Part shown: piece by piece, positions 18,530 through 28,471 of the stretch
Position numbering within the stretch: the stretch's first letter is position 1
Layout: each line of letters opens with the position of its first letter
DNA from: Shewanella sp.
GTDB lineage: Bacteria > Pseudomonadota > Gammaproteobacteria > Enterobacterales > Shewanellaceae
Direction of reading: 5' to 3'
Length of the DNA: 64,000 nt
NCBI RefSeq assembly: GCF_013214165.1
Contig: NZ_JABSSM010000019.1
Location: forward strand, 1-64,000
Made by a program: the position numbers and the translations under genes
The notes under the pieces: generated by a model
The model's input: only the letters and a program-made list of their open reading frames with translations
Databases searched by the model: none
Told to the model about the DNA's origin: nothing

Positions 18530-18710
18530 ATCTGACCCATAGGGCCTGTGATACTCCAGATATCACTCAGGCATTCCCCACGTCCTTGTGGGTCAGATTG
18601 GAAATGTCTTGAGATGTAGGGAACATCTCTGACCATGTGATCACGACATTGGTGAATCTGACCTATAGGGAGATAGGAAATGTCTAATGTATGTCTGGAA
18701 CATACAAGAC
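18530..18710. repeat. two related short insertions interrupting repeat copy 2
   Basis: Segments at about 18530-18633 and 18656-18710 both start TCTGACC-ATAGG and both contain GGAAATGTCT followed by a GGAACAT segment. Both are absent from the matching points of copy 1, where the flanking blocks join directly. Confidence 0.65.
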
Positions 18711-18854
18711 CCTGCACGGCACCACGGCAAGTGATAGATAACCATGAAGGGTCGACCTTCAAAGCACTAGCTAATACCCACTCAGCCAGAAGCTAAACCA
18801 GAAAATGTAATCTAGCTTCATTCGAAGAATCACCAAAGGTGCTAGATTCACCCA
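18634..18854. repeat. long dispersed repeat, copy 2
   Basis: Blocks match copy 1 in the same order and orientation: CATGTGATCACGACATTGGTG, CCTGCACGGCACC, then the ACCCACTCAGCC block through TTCGAAGAATCACCAAAGG. A segment of about 55 bp is inserted between the first two blocks. It ends 39 bp before the stop of the CBS gene. Confidence 0.85.
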
Positions 18855-18892
18855 TTAAGGTCAATGCATTAATGACATCTATTAATCAAAAC

Positions 18893-19315
18893 TTATACCG
18901 GTGCCAGATAGCACTGCTGCATATAGATGTTGATCGCGTTAAGCACATTGGTTCGGTTGATGGTGCCGACAACCTTGCCATTATCGACCACGGGATAAAC
19001 CTTAGGCTTAGGGCCTAACATCTGCTCAGCCAACTGCAAGACGCTGGTATCCGGCGTTACCGACAATACTTCGGAGCGCATGCAATCTGCTACCTTAGCC
19101 ACGAGATCACAGTGATAACTGCTCTTGAGCATGACTGACATACAATCTTGTTGAGACAGAAAGCCAATCAATGCCCCAGAATCATCGACAACGGGAGCCC
19201 CCGGCTTATTCCTCGACAGTAAGGCATCGACGGCATTGGACAGAGGCATATCCGCAGTTAACAGCACAGGTTGACGATCCATATATTCGCTTACTTTAAT
19301 TGAATCCATATTCAC
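18893..19315 (-). CDS. two-CBS-domain protein
   Basis: A 140-aa protein made of two CBS domains and little else. CBS1 (about residues 7-62) is seen in YMDRQPVLLTADMPLSNAVD and GAPVVDDSGALIGFLSQQDC. CBS2 (about 74-130) is seen in MRSEVLSVTPDTSVLQLAEQ and YPVVDNGKVVGTINRTNVL. Such modules bind adenosine nucleotides and regulate a partner. No catalytic domain is attached, so the partner is unknown. It stands alone, next to repeats at its 3' side. Confidence 0.9.
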   Translation of the reverse strand: MNMDSIKVSEYMDRQPVLLTADMPLSNAVDALLSRNKPGAPVVDDSGALIGFLSQQDCMSVMLKSSYHCDLVAKVADCMRSEVLSVTPDTSVLQLAEQMLGPKPKVYPVVDNGKVVGTINRTNVLNAINIYMQQCYLAPV

Positions 19316-19691
19316 TCCCTAGTCGTTTGATGACTCAATGATTTTGATCTTTCTTATCTAACAGTATTTGTATTGAAAATGCCTAGTATTAAAACGACAC
19401 ATTCATTGAATACTGTATGACTCCAATATACATAAGTTATTAAAAAACAGAACAGTAAACAATCGATTTCGCTAATCTAAATCTTCAATGACTCTTTTAG
19501 ATAAGTCTTTTCAATAAGATGTTCAAAAAGAAATGTCATCTAAGGTCTAATCGAGTGTCGGCTACGACGACGAAGGTTTTGCGCCTAATACGCTCCTCGG
19601 ATGCTCGCTTATATAGACAGACAAAAATGACCGCCTGCTCTGGCAATTCACCAAAACAGCCGTCATAAGCTTAAATCCACTTCTTAAGCCA
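19316..19691. other. intergenic stretch, no gene seen
   Basis: AT-rich 5' region of the CBS gene and 3' region of the peptidase gene. No ORF, strong hairpin or known motif was seen. Confidence 0.6.
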
Positions 19692-20729
19692 TTACTTATC
19701 GCGCCAGATCATCACTTGGGCCTGTTCACCACTCTTGCGGGTCGCACGGTACATGCCGTCGGTATTGAATGGGGTAGCGATATTGCCACGATGGTCTATG
19801 GCGATAACTCCCCCCATACCGCCTGCGGTAATGAGCCTTTGGTTGATGACTTCATCCGCAGCCTGAATAATAGATTTCTGCTGATATTTCACCTTAGCGC
19901 AAATATCTCCCGCCACTTGATAGCGAATAAAGAATTCACCATGGCCCGTCGCCGATACGGCACAGACACCATTTTCTGCGTAGGTTCCTGCGCCTATGAT
20001 TGGCGCGTCACCGATCCGACCATAACGCTTATTGGTCATCCCCCCCGTTGACGTGCCGGCGCTGATATTGCCTTGCTTATCGAGGGCGACAGCCCCTACG
20101 GTACCTACCTTATATTCAGTATCGAGATCGCTGTGAGCAACAAGATAATCTTTGTCTTCGAGCTTAGCTTGCTCCATCTTAGCCTTAGCGCGCTGCAGTG
20201 CTTGGTATCTGTGTTGAGTGTCGAAGCTTTCGTTGGCAACCAGTGACACACCTTGAGTCAAGGCAAACTCCTCGGCCCCTTCACCATAGAGCATCACATG
20301 AACAGATTTATCCATGACCAGACGCGCCAAATCTATCGGGTTTTTGATATGTTTAACCCCAGCGACGGCGCCAGCATTCATGGTTTGACCATCCATGATG
20401 GAGGCATCCATCTCATGTTGTTCATTATGAGTGTAGACAGCACCTATACCCGCATTAAAAAATGGCGAGTTCTCCAACACATTAATGGCTGTCGTGACCG
20501 CATCCAGACTCGAGCCCCCTTTGGCCAACACGGCATAACCGGCATCGACCGCTTGGGCTAACTTGTCGCGGTACGCCTGCTCTTTCTCTGGAGTGAAGTT
20601 GCTTGGTTTAATCGTCCCGGCTCCGCCATGAATGGCGATAGCAAATGGCTTGTCTTCAGCCCAGGCTGCTGAACTCGACACGCTTGATATAGCCAGCAAA
20701 ATGGCGAGTATTTTGTTTTTATTTTTCAC
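19692..20729 (-). CDS. iaaA: isoaspartyl peptidase / L-asparaginase (Ntn hydrolase)
   Basis: A 345-aa plant-type asparaginase that removes isoaspartyl residues from dipeptides and can hydrolyse asparagine. It has a signal peptide (about residues 1-24, ending SSAAWAED), so it acts in the periplasm. The AIHGGAGTI motif follows, and the autocleavage site is G-TVGAVALD with the nucleophile Thr (about residue 210). The following GTSTGGMTNKRYGRIGDAPI segment is conserved in the family. The precursor should split into alpha and beta chains before that Thr. Exported members are common in marine gammaproteobacteria. Confidence 0.92.
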   Translation of the reverse strand: MKNKNKILAILLAISSVSSSAAWAEDKPFAIAIHGGAGTIKPSNFTPEKEQAYRDKLAQAVDAGYAVLAKGGSSLDAVTTAINVLENSPFFNAGIGAVYTHNEQHEMDASIMDGQTMNAGAVAGVKHIKNPIDLARLVMDKSVHVMLYGEGAEEFALTQGVSLVANESFDTQHRYQALQRAKAKMEQAKLEDKDYLVAHSDLDTEYKVGTVGAVALDKQGNISAGTSTGGMTNKRYGRIGDAPIIGAGTYAENGVCAVSATGHGEFFIRYQVAGDICAKVKYQQKSIIQAADEVINQRLITAGGMGGVIAIDHRGNIATPFNTDGMYRATRKSGEQAQVMIWRDK

Positions 20730-20865
20730 TTTTAGGGCCTTTATTTTCTATTTGCACTCTTTGTAACCATTTTTAGTGCTAATTACAATCATAAGCTTGC
20801 TAGCAATCAATTATATAGTGACAATATACCCAGCCTTCTTTACTCACTGAATAGAGCCCGATTTT

Positions 20866-22713
20866 TTGCAATTATCCTCGTTACACTTATGGCCATTGAG
20901 CATCATTTTATTGAGCTGTCTGCTCAGCACATTTCCTGTCATGGCGAATACTTTCCTACTGTTAAAAATCACCGGTGCGAATGCCTCCCTAAGCCGCAAC
21001 ATTGAAGCCCATTTAGGGACGTTACCCAGCTCAGAAGTCCAGCGACGGGCTTTCATCTTTAATGCCGAAGATAATGTGATCGCAGCATTGAATTCCCTGG
21101 GTTATTACCATGGAGAGATAGCACAAGATGTGCAAACCAGTCCTGATTCACCTTGGGTCTTATCATTAGAGGTGACCCCGGGAGAGCCCACGCGCATCGA
21201 ATGGATTGACTTACATTTTGACGGTGAGATCCTCGAAGACGTGTTTATCCTGCAATGGCTCGACAAGCTTGCCATCAAACCTGGCGATATACTCAATCAC
21301 GGCAAGTACCAGTTGATGAAATCTCAATTAATCACCCTCGCACTCGCCAGAGGTTATTTCGATGGTAATTATGTTCAGTCTTCCATCGAAGTTAACCGTG
21401 ATATAAACACAGCCAAGATCACCCTGCACTATGATTCAGGACCCAGATACCATATGGGAGAGGTGAGTTTTGCAGGTCATAACTTACAAGATGGATTGCT
21501 AGACACCTTAATCCCATTTGAAAAAAATGCGCCCTATAGCACTGGGGGGTTATCTAGATTGAACCGGGAGCTATTAGACACCAGTTACTTCTCTAATATC
21601 AAAGTATTGCCTCAGCTCGATAGAGCAACAGGGCTAGATGTTCCCATCAAGGTTGAGTTAAGCCCCAAGCCGAGTCACTCGATCGAGTTAGGTTTAGGTG
21701 TCGATATAGGCAATACCACAGACAGCGCCGTCGAGCCCAGAGTCAGTATAAACTGGCGCACACCACAGATAAACAGCTACGGCCATTCCCAAGAAACCAG
21801 TTTAGAATGGTCCCCGGATAGACCCAAATATCTGACCACTTACACTATCCCATTGACCCATCCTCTGGATGATCAGCTAAAAATCCGTTTCGGTATGCTC
21901 AGGGATAAATACGGTGTGACACAGATCTACGATGCCGATGATAACAAGTTCACCAATACCGGTGAACTCGAGGCGAGTAAAGGCTTAGTCGCCGTGATAC
22001 GCCAGCAAAGGCTCGCTAATAACTGGATATTAAGTTATTCGGTTGAAGCGATGAAAGAATACTACACCCAGTCTGATATTGATTACTCCCCTGATTTTTT
22101 TCTGTTTGGCACCAGCATCTCCAAAACCACACGTGGCGACAACACGTTAGACCCCAAGTCTGGATTTTTTCAGTATTACAGTATCGAGTATGCTAACCCT
22201 AATTTAGGCTCAGCGATTCAGCTCACCCGTATACAGACTAAATATAAATGGATTGACACGTTTTTCGATAAACATAGAGTTGTGGCTCGGTTAGATCTAG
22301 GCGTTAACTTAGCCGATGATGCCGATTTAGCGCTTATTCCACCGTCATTGCGCTACTTTGCCGGGGGGGATCAGAGTATCAGGGGCTACAGCTATCAAGC
22401 CTTGGGACCCTACATTGACTACACCAATATTGATGGCGATAAAGCCAGAGACGTTGTCGGTGGACGTTACCTGATGGTGGGAAGTCTCGAGTATCAGTAT
22501 TACGTGACGCCAACCTGGCGTGTTGGCACCTTTATCGACGCGGGTAATGCATTCGATATCAACCAAATAGAACCCATAGTCTCTGTTGGCGGCGGATTAC
22601 ATTGGATATCGCCTATCGGCCCCATCAAGCTGGATCTCGGTGTTGGCCTCAAAGAGACTGATACGGTAGACAGACCATGGCGTATCCATTTGACTATGGG
22701 GGCAGAGCTATGA
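20866..22713 (+). CDS. tamA: TamA, outer-membrane translocation assembly protein
   Basis: Omp85-family barrel that works with TamB in outer-membrane biogenesis. The 615-aa protein has a signal peptide (hydrophobic residues about 8-25, ending PVMANTF), three POTRA domains (about 28-270) and a 16-strand barrel. The barrel carries the Omp85 motif region GGDQSIRGYSYQALGP and ends with an alternating strand. The start is TTG; the nearby ATG at 20889 is out of frame, and the next in-frame ATG (20941) would cut the signal peptide. The tamB start codon overlaps its stop. Confidence 0.95.
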   Translation: MQLSSLHLWPLSIILLSCLLSTFPVMANTFLLLKITGANASLSRNIEAHLGTLPSSEVQRRAFIFNAEDNVIAALNSLGYYHGEIAQDVQTSPDSPWVLSLEVTPGEPTRIEWIDLHFDGEILEDVFILQWLDKLAIKPGDILNHGKYQLMKSQLITLALARGYFDGNYVQSSIEVNRDINTAKITLHYDSGPRYHMGEVSFAGHNLQDGLLDTLIPFEKNAPYSTGGLSRLNRELLDTSYFSNIKVLPQLDRATGLDVPIKVELSPKPSHSIELGLGVDIGNTTDSAVEPRVSINWRTPQINSYGHSQETSLEWSPDRPKYLTTYTIPLTHPLDDQLKIRFGMLRDKYGVTQIYDADDNKFTNTGELEASKGLVAVIRQQRLANNWILSYSVEAMKEYYTQSDIDYSPDFFLFGTSISKTTRGDNTLDPKSGFFQYYSIEYANPNLGSAIQLTRIQTKYKWIDTFFDKHRVVARLDLGVNLADDADLALIPPSLRYFAGGDQSIRGYSYQALGPYIDYTNIDGDKARDVVGGRYLMVGSLEYQYYVTPTWRVGTFIDAGNAFDINQIEPIVSVGGGLHWISPIGPIKLDLGVGLKETDTVDRPWRIHLTMGAEL

Positions 22714-25700
22714 CCCAAGAGTCGACTGAAATGCCCATCGATGAGCCAGTGCAGCCAAACAAAACAACCCGGGAAAAGCCACATAAAAAAACAGGTTATC
22801 AATACACGCTTTGGCGAAGTTTCAAGCTTGTTTCGCGTGCCTTGATCTACATCCCACTGGGTTTTTTGATCACATTTGCACTCTTAATAGGCACCCATAT
22901 TGGTAGCCGGTTAACGGTATTCTTGGCCGATACACTAGTGCCGGATCTGCAGATAACCTATGTCGGCGGTGCGATCAATAACAGGCTGGAGGTCACCGGT
23001 GTCCATTGGCGGATGCCGGGAGTCGCAGTAGAGCTCGATGACTTAACCTTAGATTGGCAACCCTTGTGTCTGCTGCGCAAACAGCTTTGTGTTGGTGAAC
23101 TGTTGGCGTCGAGAGTCATTGTCGAAATAGATACTGATCCATCCTCAAAACAACAAACATCGATAATAGAGAGAGACACAGCCGATTTAAGCCAAGTAAA
23201 CCTAACGACCGCAGCCCTTGTTGATGCTAAAAATCCGGTTAAGGATGATATAAAAGAGCCAAAGGAGCGCGATGTAATTGATGCAGAAATCACCCTGCCT
23301 TTCGGCATCGACCTGACTAAGGCTGATCTGGCTAATGTCAGGGTCAGGGTCAATGAAATGCATTTCAATGTATCGCGACTACAAACAAGAGCCCAATGGC
23401 AGTCAACAGGTATCAGAGTGAATTATTTAACCTCTGAAGATCTGCTGGTCGACATTCCATTATCGCGGGATTCAGATAAACATTCACAAATAGATACTGA
23501 TATAGATATAGACCAAGATCACACTTGGGCCATGGCAGACTTACCCCAGGTCTTTATGCCAATTCCTGTCTTTGCCGAGCGTGTTTCCCTCACCAACAGT
23601 CATCTAAGACTTGGGCACAGAGATGACCTCTTCTCCCAGATAGACTTTGAAGCCAGTTATCACAGTTTCCTTATCCATATCGAGAAACTTAAGCTAGAGC
23701 ACACCTATGGTAAGGTCGAACTCGAGGGCGAGATATCCCTACACGACGATTACCCGCTGGATTTTATTGCCCTCATAGATGCCCGGCAAGTCGATGTGAT
23801 ACCGGGATTAGGACAGCAGCATGTCACTTTAGCATTATCCGGAGGCTTCAATAGACTCAAGATAGAATCGAGCGGCAATGGCCATATCGACTATTCACTG
23901 ACTGGCGATATTGCACTGGCCGATCCTAAACTGGCCTATCATCTTTCTCTCACATCTAGACAACTGGGTTGGCCCTTAGACACAAATACCTATTCAGCCC
24001 AGTCTGTCGACCTTGAGAGTGAGGGCGATCTTGACCTGCAAAACCTGACGTTCTCAGGCCGTGTTAACACCCCTTACCATCCCATTTTAGCTATCGACAC
24101 CGAGTTTACCCATAGCAATTCCAAGGTCGAAGTCAAACGTCTTAAGGCAAGAGGCAAGCTGGGTGACATCGACATTTCCGGCCATGCCAGTTACACAGAC
24201 GGCATCAGCTGGGATGTGGCTATCGATGTCATAGATTTTGATATGGAGCAGCTGGCATTAGCCCTTGATAATCCTTTACCGGAGAGCTTCATCAGTGGCA
24301 GATTTAACACCCAAGGTAAACTTGATACAACACAGTGGCGGGTCGCTATATCTCAATCTGATTTAACCGGTGAAATTCAAGGATACCCTTTTCATCTCAT
24401 TGGCGATCTCAGTTTGGATAATCAACTTCATCTCAGTGCCGACAGCTTAAGACTGAGCGCCTTACAATCCATCTTGACACTTTCGGGCACAGCCGACGAC
24501 GACTGGTCCGTCAATGCACGCCTAGATGTTCCCGACCTTAACCTCTGGCACCCGGATTCATCTGGCAGTATCAAGGCTAAGATGAATGTGTCGGGAAAGA
24601 GTGACCACCCTGAAATCAGCGTCTCGGCTAACGCGCAGGACCTGCAATTTGAACGTTTCAAGCTAAAACAAGCTAAGATTAATGGCTTCTATCGTCCGCT
24701 GGATAATCAAGAGTTTGCCCTAACACTCGGTACCGGAGAGTTCAGATATAACACTCAAACATTAGACTCCATCACACTGAGTATTACAGGAGACAAGCAA
24801 GATCAAAAGCTGAAGCTAGAGACATCGGGAGAGCATAGACTCGATACGCACATAGACTCGAAACTCAACACCAAAACCGAAAAAATAGTCGCCGAGGTCA
24901 GAAGATTAAGCCTGAGTTCACTCTTAGGTGACTGGGCTCTGCAAGCGCCATTTAAGATATCTTGGGACAACCTGAGCCAGACAGGCTTACTCAGCACCTT
25001 TTGTTGGCTCAACATCGATGGCAAGCTGTGTCTGGATGATCAAGCCGAGTTGGGCGAGAATGGTGATGCCAGAATCACCTTCCAAGGAGACATAGGCGCC
25101 ATATTAGCGCCGCTATTACCCGACAACTTAATATGGCAAGCGCCGGCAAAATTATCTTCACATTTGATATGGGCCAAAGATAGTAAGCCTCAAGGAGCAT
25201 TGAGCCTCAATTTCGAACCCGGTCATGTCAGCCTTAAGAATGACCAGCATGATGTGGACATAGGTTATAAGACACTGTCACTGCACGCCTCACTAGATGA
25301 GAAGAGATTATCAAGCCAGTTACAATTCGATTCACATGATATCGCTAGCTGGGAAGGACGACTAGACATAGCCGTGACCCCAGACCGGACGCTATCGGGT
25401 TATACAAGATTACATAAGATAAACTTGAATGCATTGGCTGAATTTTTGCCGCAACTCGAAGTGATACAGGGTTATATATCCAGTGAGTTGACGATAACGG
25501 GCACATTAGATCACCCCGATGTTTCTGGGCAACTACTACTTGAAAATGGTCAATTCCTGACCACAGCGAACCCAACACTATTGGAAGAGATTGAGCTTGC
25601 TGTGTCCCTATCGGGTCAAGGTGCTCTACTCGATGGTACCTGGAAAATGGGACAAGGCCAGGCACAGGTATTAGGCAACATAGACTGGAGCACAGGAGCG

Positions 25701-26675
25701 CTCAATGGCAATATCCAAATTAACGGTGATAACCTAGTTATCATTCAACCTCCTCTGGCCATCATCAATGTATCACCCGCGCTTGATATTACTTTCGCTA
25801 AAGACAGTTTTAATATAGAAGGCGTCATCGAAGTGCCATCAGGCCATATCAAGATAGTGCAGTTACCCGAAGGAGGGGTAGAGGTATCTCAAGATGTGAT
25901 TTTTAACGACAGTCTCTCCACCGGGCAGAGCAATCAAATTCCCCTGACTCTTACATCTAACATAAAAATCAAGCTCGCAGACAACCTGAAAATTGATGGC
26001 ATGGGCCTCACAGGTAAGCTGACAGGCGTCTTAGAGCTAAAACAAGCAGCCTTCAAACCAGCATTACTCTACGGCGATATACGCGTTGTAGATGGTAAAT
26101 ATAAGTTCATGGGGCAAACCTTAGATATTAAGGCCGGCGAAGTCCAATTTATTGGCCCAATGGAAGTGCCCAATCTTAATATCGAGGCGGTAAGAGAGAT
26201 CAAAGATGAAGATGTCTTGGCCGGAGTAAGAATAACCGGCACGCCGCTCAAACCCATCGTCACCTTGTTTTCTAGCCCAACCAAGGAACAAGCCGAAATA
26301 CTCTCATACATCATCAAGGGCACTGGGTTTCACAATAATGATAATGAACAGAACAGTGGTTTGATGTTGGGTGCGGCGCTAACCTTGAGTAATCAGATCG
26401 GGGGGGGGGCTGTGAATAACATCGGCGATTCGGCAACCGGATTAATTGAAAAACTTGGATTTTCAAATGTTCAACTCGATGCAAATGATGACGGCCGTGT
26501 GGCTATCAGCGGTTTCATCGGCGAAGACTTGATGGTCAAATATGGTTATGGGGTCTTTAATCCTGGTTATGAGATGACGGTACGGTATTACCTGTTGTCA
26601 CAGCTCTATTTAGAGTCCGTATCGGGCACCATAGAGCAATCATTAGACATCTATTATAACTTCGATATCGATTAG
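22710..26675 (+). CDS. tamB: TamB, inner-membrane-anchored AsmA-like bridge protein
   Basis: Very long periplasmic beta-groove protein (about 1321 aa) that spans from inner membrane to TamA and is now linked to phospholipid transport to the outer membrane. One N-terminal transmembrane helix (about residues 40-65, LIYIPLGFLITFALLIG) is followed by long beta-rich repeats. The C-terminal TamB domain (DUF490) ends YNFDID. The ATG at 22710 overlaps the tamA TGA (ATGA) and has a GGGGGCAG site, so it is chosen over an in-frame ATG 33 bp upstream. A ten-G run lies in the coding sequence at 26400-26409. Confidence 0.96.
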   Translation: MTQESTEMPIDEPVQPNKTTREKPHKKTGYQYTLWRSFKLVSRALIYIPLGFLITFALLIGTHIGSRLTVFLADTLVPDLQITYVGGAINNRLEVTGVHWRMPGVAVELDDLTLDWQPLCLLRKQLCVGELLASRVIVEIDTDPSSKQQTSIIERDTADLSQVNLTTAALVDAKNPVKDDIKEPKERDVIDAEITLPFGIDLTKADLANVRVRVNEMHFNVSRLQTRAQWQSTGIRVNYLTSEDLLVDIPLSRDSDKHSQIDTDIDIDQDHTWAMADLPQVFMPIPVFAERVSLTNSHLRLGHRDDLFSQIDFEASYHSFLIHIEKLKLEHTYGKVELEGEISLHDDYPLDFIALIDARQVDVIPGLGQQHVTLALSGGFNRLKIESSGNGHIDYSLTGDIALADPKLAYHLSLTSRQLGWPLDTNTYSAQSVDLESEGDLDLQNLTFSGRVNTPYHPILAIDTEFTHSNSKVEVKRLKARGKLGDIDISGHASYTDGISWDVAIDVIDFDMEQLALALDNPLPESFISGRFNTQGKLDTTQWRVAISQSDLTGEIQGYPFHLIGDLSLDNQLHLSADSLRLSALQSILTLSGTADDDWSVNARLDVPDLNLWHPDSSGSIKAKMNVSGKSDHPEISVSANAQDLQFERFKLKQAKINGFYRPLDNQEFALTLGTGEFRYNTQTLDSITLSITGDKQDQKLKLETSGEHRLDTHIDSKLNTKTEKIVAEVRRLSLSSLLGDWALQAPFKISWDNLSQTGLLSTFCWLNIDGKLCLDDQAELGENGDARITFQGDIGAILAPLLPDNLIWQAPAKLSSHLIWAKDSKPQGALSLNFEPGHVSLKNDQHDVDIGYKTLSLHASLDEKRLSSQLQFDSHDIASWEGRLDIAVTPDRTLSGYTRLHKINLNALAEFLPQLEVIQGYISSELTITGTLDHPDVSGQLLLENGQFLTTANPTLLEEIELAVSLSGQGALLDGTWKMGQGQAQVLGNIDWSTGALNGNIQINGDNLVIIQPPLAIINVSPALDITFAKDSFNIEGVIEVPSGHIKIVQLPEGGVEVSQDVIFNDSLSTGQSNQIPLTLTSNIKIKLADNLKIDGMGLTGKLTGVLELKQAAFKPALLYGDIRVVDGKYKFMGQTLDIKAGEVQFIGPMEVPNLNIEAVREIKDEDVLAGVRITGTPLKPIVTLFSSPTKEQAEILSYIIKGTGFHNNDNEQNSGLMLGAALTLSNQIGGGAVNNIGDSATGLIEKLGFSNVQLDANDDGRVAISGFIGEDLMVKYGYGVFNPGYEMTVRYYLLSQLYLESVSGTIEQSLDIYYNFDID
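26400..26409 (+). repeat. homopolymer of ten G inside tamB
   Basis: Codes Gly-Gly-Gly in NQIGGGAVNN near residue 1231. A run this long is prone to replication slippage; a gain or loss of one G would shift the frame and replace about the last 90 residues of the TamB domain. Confidence 0.9.
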
Positions 26676-26771
26676 GTTTATTGATACTAAAAATGACGTC
26701 CTATGTATGACCTAGACTCAAACTCGCTCCTTGATGAGTCAATGCTCCTGGAGCATATGCTTAAACGAAAA

Positions 26772-26792
26772 ATCCCACTCAAAGAGTGGGAT
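26772..26792 (-). terminator. terminator of the phosphonate-like cluster
   Basis: A 9-bp perfect stem (ATCCCACTC / GAGTGGGAT, loop AAA). The minus-strand copy is followed by TTTTTCGTTT, so it serves the cluster transcribed from 30429 to 26906. tamB converges on it. Confidence 0.8.
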
Positions 26793-26905
26793 ATACACCA
26801 GCAGACATCATAAAATCAGCTAAGGACTGATACTGTTCACTAGCATCTTGGCAATTTTTGTTCATTATTTTTAGACTCAGCACTAAAAATAATTGACAGT
26901 CTCAG

Positions 26906-27664
26906 TTAAATTTGATTGCAAAAAATGCTCTTTGCCAAAGAGAAATCAGCTTGTGTATCGATTTCAGTCCACTTAAGCCCTGTAATATCTAGGGTATTAA
27001 AAGTGACATTTTTCTCAATCAATCGCTCATAAGCCGCTTCATAATAAGCTTGATGATTTTCTGGATCATTCATCATTAACTTTAATTCAGTGAATAATAG
27101 TTTCCCGGTTGCTTTGCTGATTTTTTCGATACCAATTGACTCCCCGATGGCATCTTGAGGCGCGACTTCTTTACTGGCTTTGAGTACCTTATTTTGCTCA
27201 TCAACAATCACCTTGATTTCTTCGGCATCAAGATTAATATCTTTATCGATGCAAAGGCAATTAGCAACATCACTCACTATCAATTTACGCAGAATGTCTT
27301 GATCAAAAACAACGTCTGCATCAAATTTTATAAAATCACAATCTTTAACAAAAGGTTCGGTCAACATTAAAGAATAACCAGTATTTGTCTGCTCATAGCG
27401 TTCATTAGTCACAAACTGTGCGTTTAAACTAGGGAAATTAGACCTGACATAATCTTTTATTTGATCTTGCAAATAGCCTAGAACAAAAATCACGTCATTA
27501 ATGCCACAAGCTTGAAGATTTGAAACCATCATTTGCAAAATAGTGTGGTCTCCTATTTTTAGTAAACTTTTTGGGCAATTATCAGTCAGAGGTCTGATCC
27601 TAGAACCGACTCCTGCAGCCAAGATGATGGCTTTAATTTTGGTGTTATTAATTTGCTCTTTCAT
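26906..27664 (-). CDS. LicC/PntC-like nucleotidyltransferase (predicted cytidylyltransferase)
   Basis: A 252-aa GT-A-fold NTP transferase. The nucleotide-binding start is IILAAGVGSRIRPLTDNCPKSLL. FIKFDADVVFD supplies the metal-binding Asp pair, and the end WTEIDTQADFSLA matches the LicC group. LicC relatives activate phosphocholine, and PntC relatives activate 2-aminoethylphosphonate as CMP-AEP. With a PhnW-like aminotransferase and CDP-alcohol transferases as neighbours, AEP cytidylyltransferase is the preferred prediction (inference). Sugar-1-phosphate or phosphocholine substrates are alternatives. It is the last gene of an AT-rich operon. Confidence 0.85.
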   Translation of the reverse strand: MKEQINNTKIKAIILAAGVGSRIRPLTDNCPKSLLKIGDHTILQMMVSNLQACGINDVIFVLGYLQDQIKDYVRSNFPSLNAQFVTNERYEQTNTGYSLMLTEPFVKDCDFIKFDADVVFDQDILRKLIVSDVANCLCIDKDINLDAEEIKVIVDEQNKVLKASKEVAPQDAIGESIGIEKISKATGKLLFTELKLMMNDPENHQAYYEAAYERLIEKNVTFNTLDITGLKWTEIDTQADFSLAKSIFCNQI

Positions 27665-27749
27665 GTTATTACTCTAAATTGTTAAGTTTCAACTAAAATC
27701 GTCACGACGTTTAATAATGTTATTGATGCTGTATATATTGACTAGGCAT

Positions 27750-28412
27750 TCAAACACTAGTAGACATTATCTTCCAAGTATAAATTATCGATATAATGAT
27801 GGTGTATGCAATAAGCACATAATACCAAGCACCACTTAATTTTGGTGTTCTGATTGGTGCTACATTGAGAAAAGCTATAGCGATAATGCTCCCATATAGC
27901 AGGTAGATAAATAAGCCAGGCTCGAGCAAACCATCAAATAGAAAAAGAAAAACCAAAATAATGGCATTATTATCAATGGCCATACCTTGATACGATGACT
28001 CACCATCTAAACCAAAAACATTGAAGTAACTCAAACGTAAAACACCGGCTGCAACAATGATAAAGGCTCCGGGGAAAAACCAAGGGCTAAAATCGCCATA
28101 ACTCAATAATAATATTGCAGGGCAAATACCAAAACTAACAATATCAATTAAGGAATCGAGTTGAGCGCCAAACTGGCTTTGCTCTTTGGTCCGCCCTTGC
28201 ATTTTTCTGGCGATAATGCCATCAGTCCAATCTAGAAATACCGCAACAATCAATGCAATCATTGCTGCTGGGTACAAAGATAAAAAAGCAAAATATATGG
28301 CTAATAATGCCGATAATAATCCCATCAATGAACATATGTTGGGTAAATCTTTAGCAAATGATAATATACTCGGTCGTGCTTGTTGGTTATTCATGGTTTC
28401 TACTGGGGGCAT
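27750..28412 (-). CDS. CDP-alcohol phosphatidyltransferase, PssA-like
   Basis: A 220-aa multi-pass inner-membrane enzyme. The family signature D-G-x2-A-R-x8-G-x3-D-x3-D is visible, spaced through DWTDGIIARKMQGRTKEQ and FGAQLDSLIDIVSFG. Six or so hydrophobic helices are present. The DSLID-x-x-S-FG pattern is closest to the phosphatidylserine synthase type that uses CDP-diacylglycerol. In this cluster it may make a special lipid head group. Its substrate alcohol cannot be read from the sequence. It sits 85 bp before the nucleotidyltransferase gene. Confidence 0.85.
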   Translation of the reverse strand: MPPVETMNNQQARPSILSFAKDLPNICSLMGLLSALLAIYFAFLSLYPAAMIALIVAVFLDWTDGIIARKMQGRTKEQSQFGAQLDSLIDIVSFGICPAILLLSYGDFSPWFFPGAFIIVAAGVLRLSYFNVFGLDGESSYQGMAIDNNAIILVFLFLFDGLLEPGLFIYLLYGSIIAIAFLNVAPIRTPKLSGAWYYVLIAYTIIISIIYTWKIMSTSV

Positions 28413-28471
28413 GTTGACTTCTCAAATAATAATTTAAATTACATTTAGTAGGTTACGACATAGTCAGGTAA

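Noticed and set aside
18526-18762. 78-aa minus-strand ORF
   Set aside because: Falls entirely in the nested repeat copy 2; composition looks non-coding.
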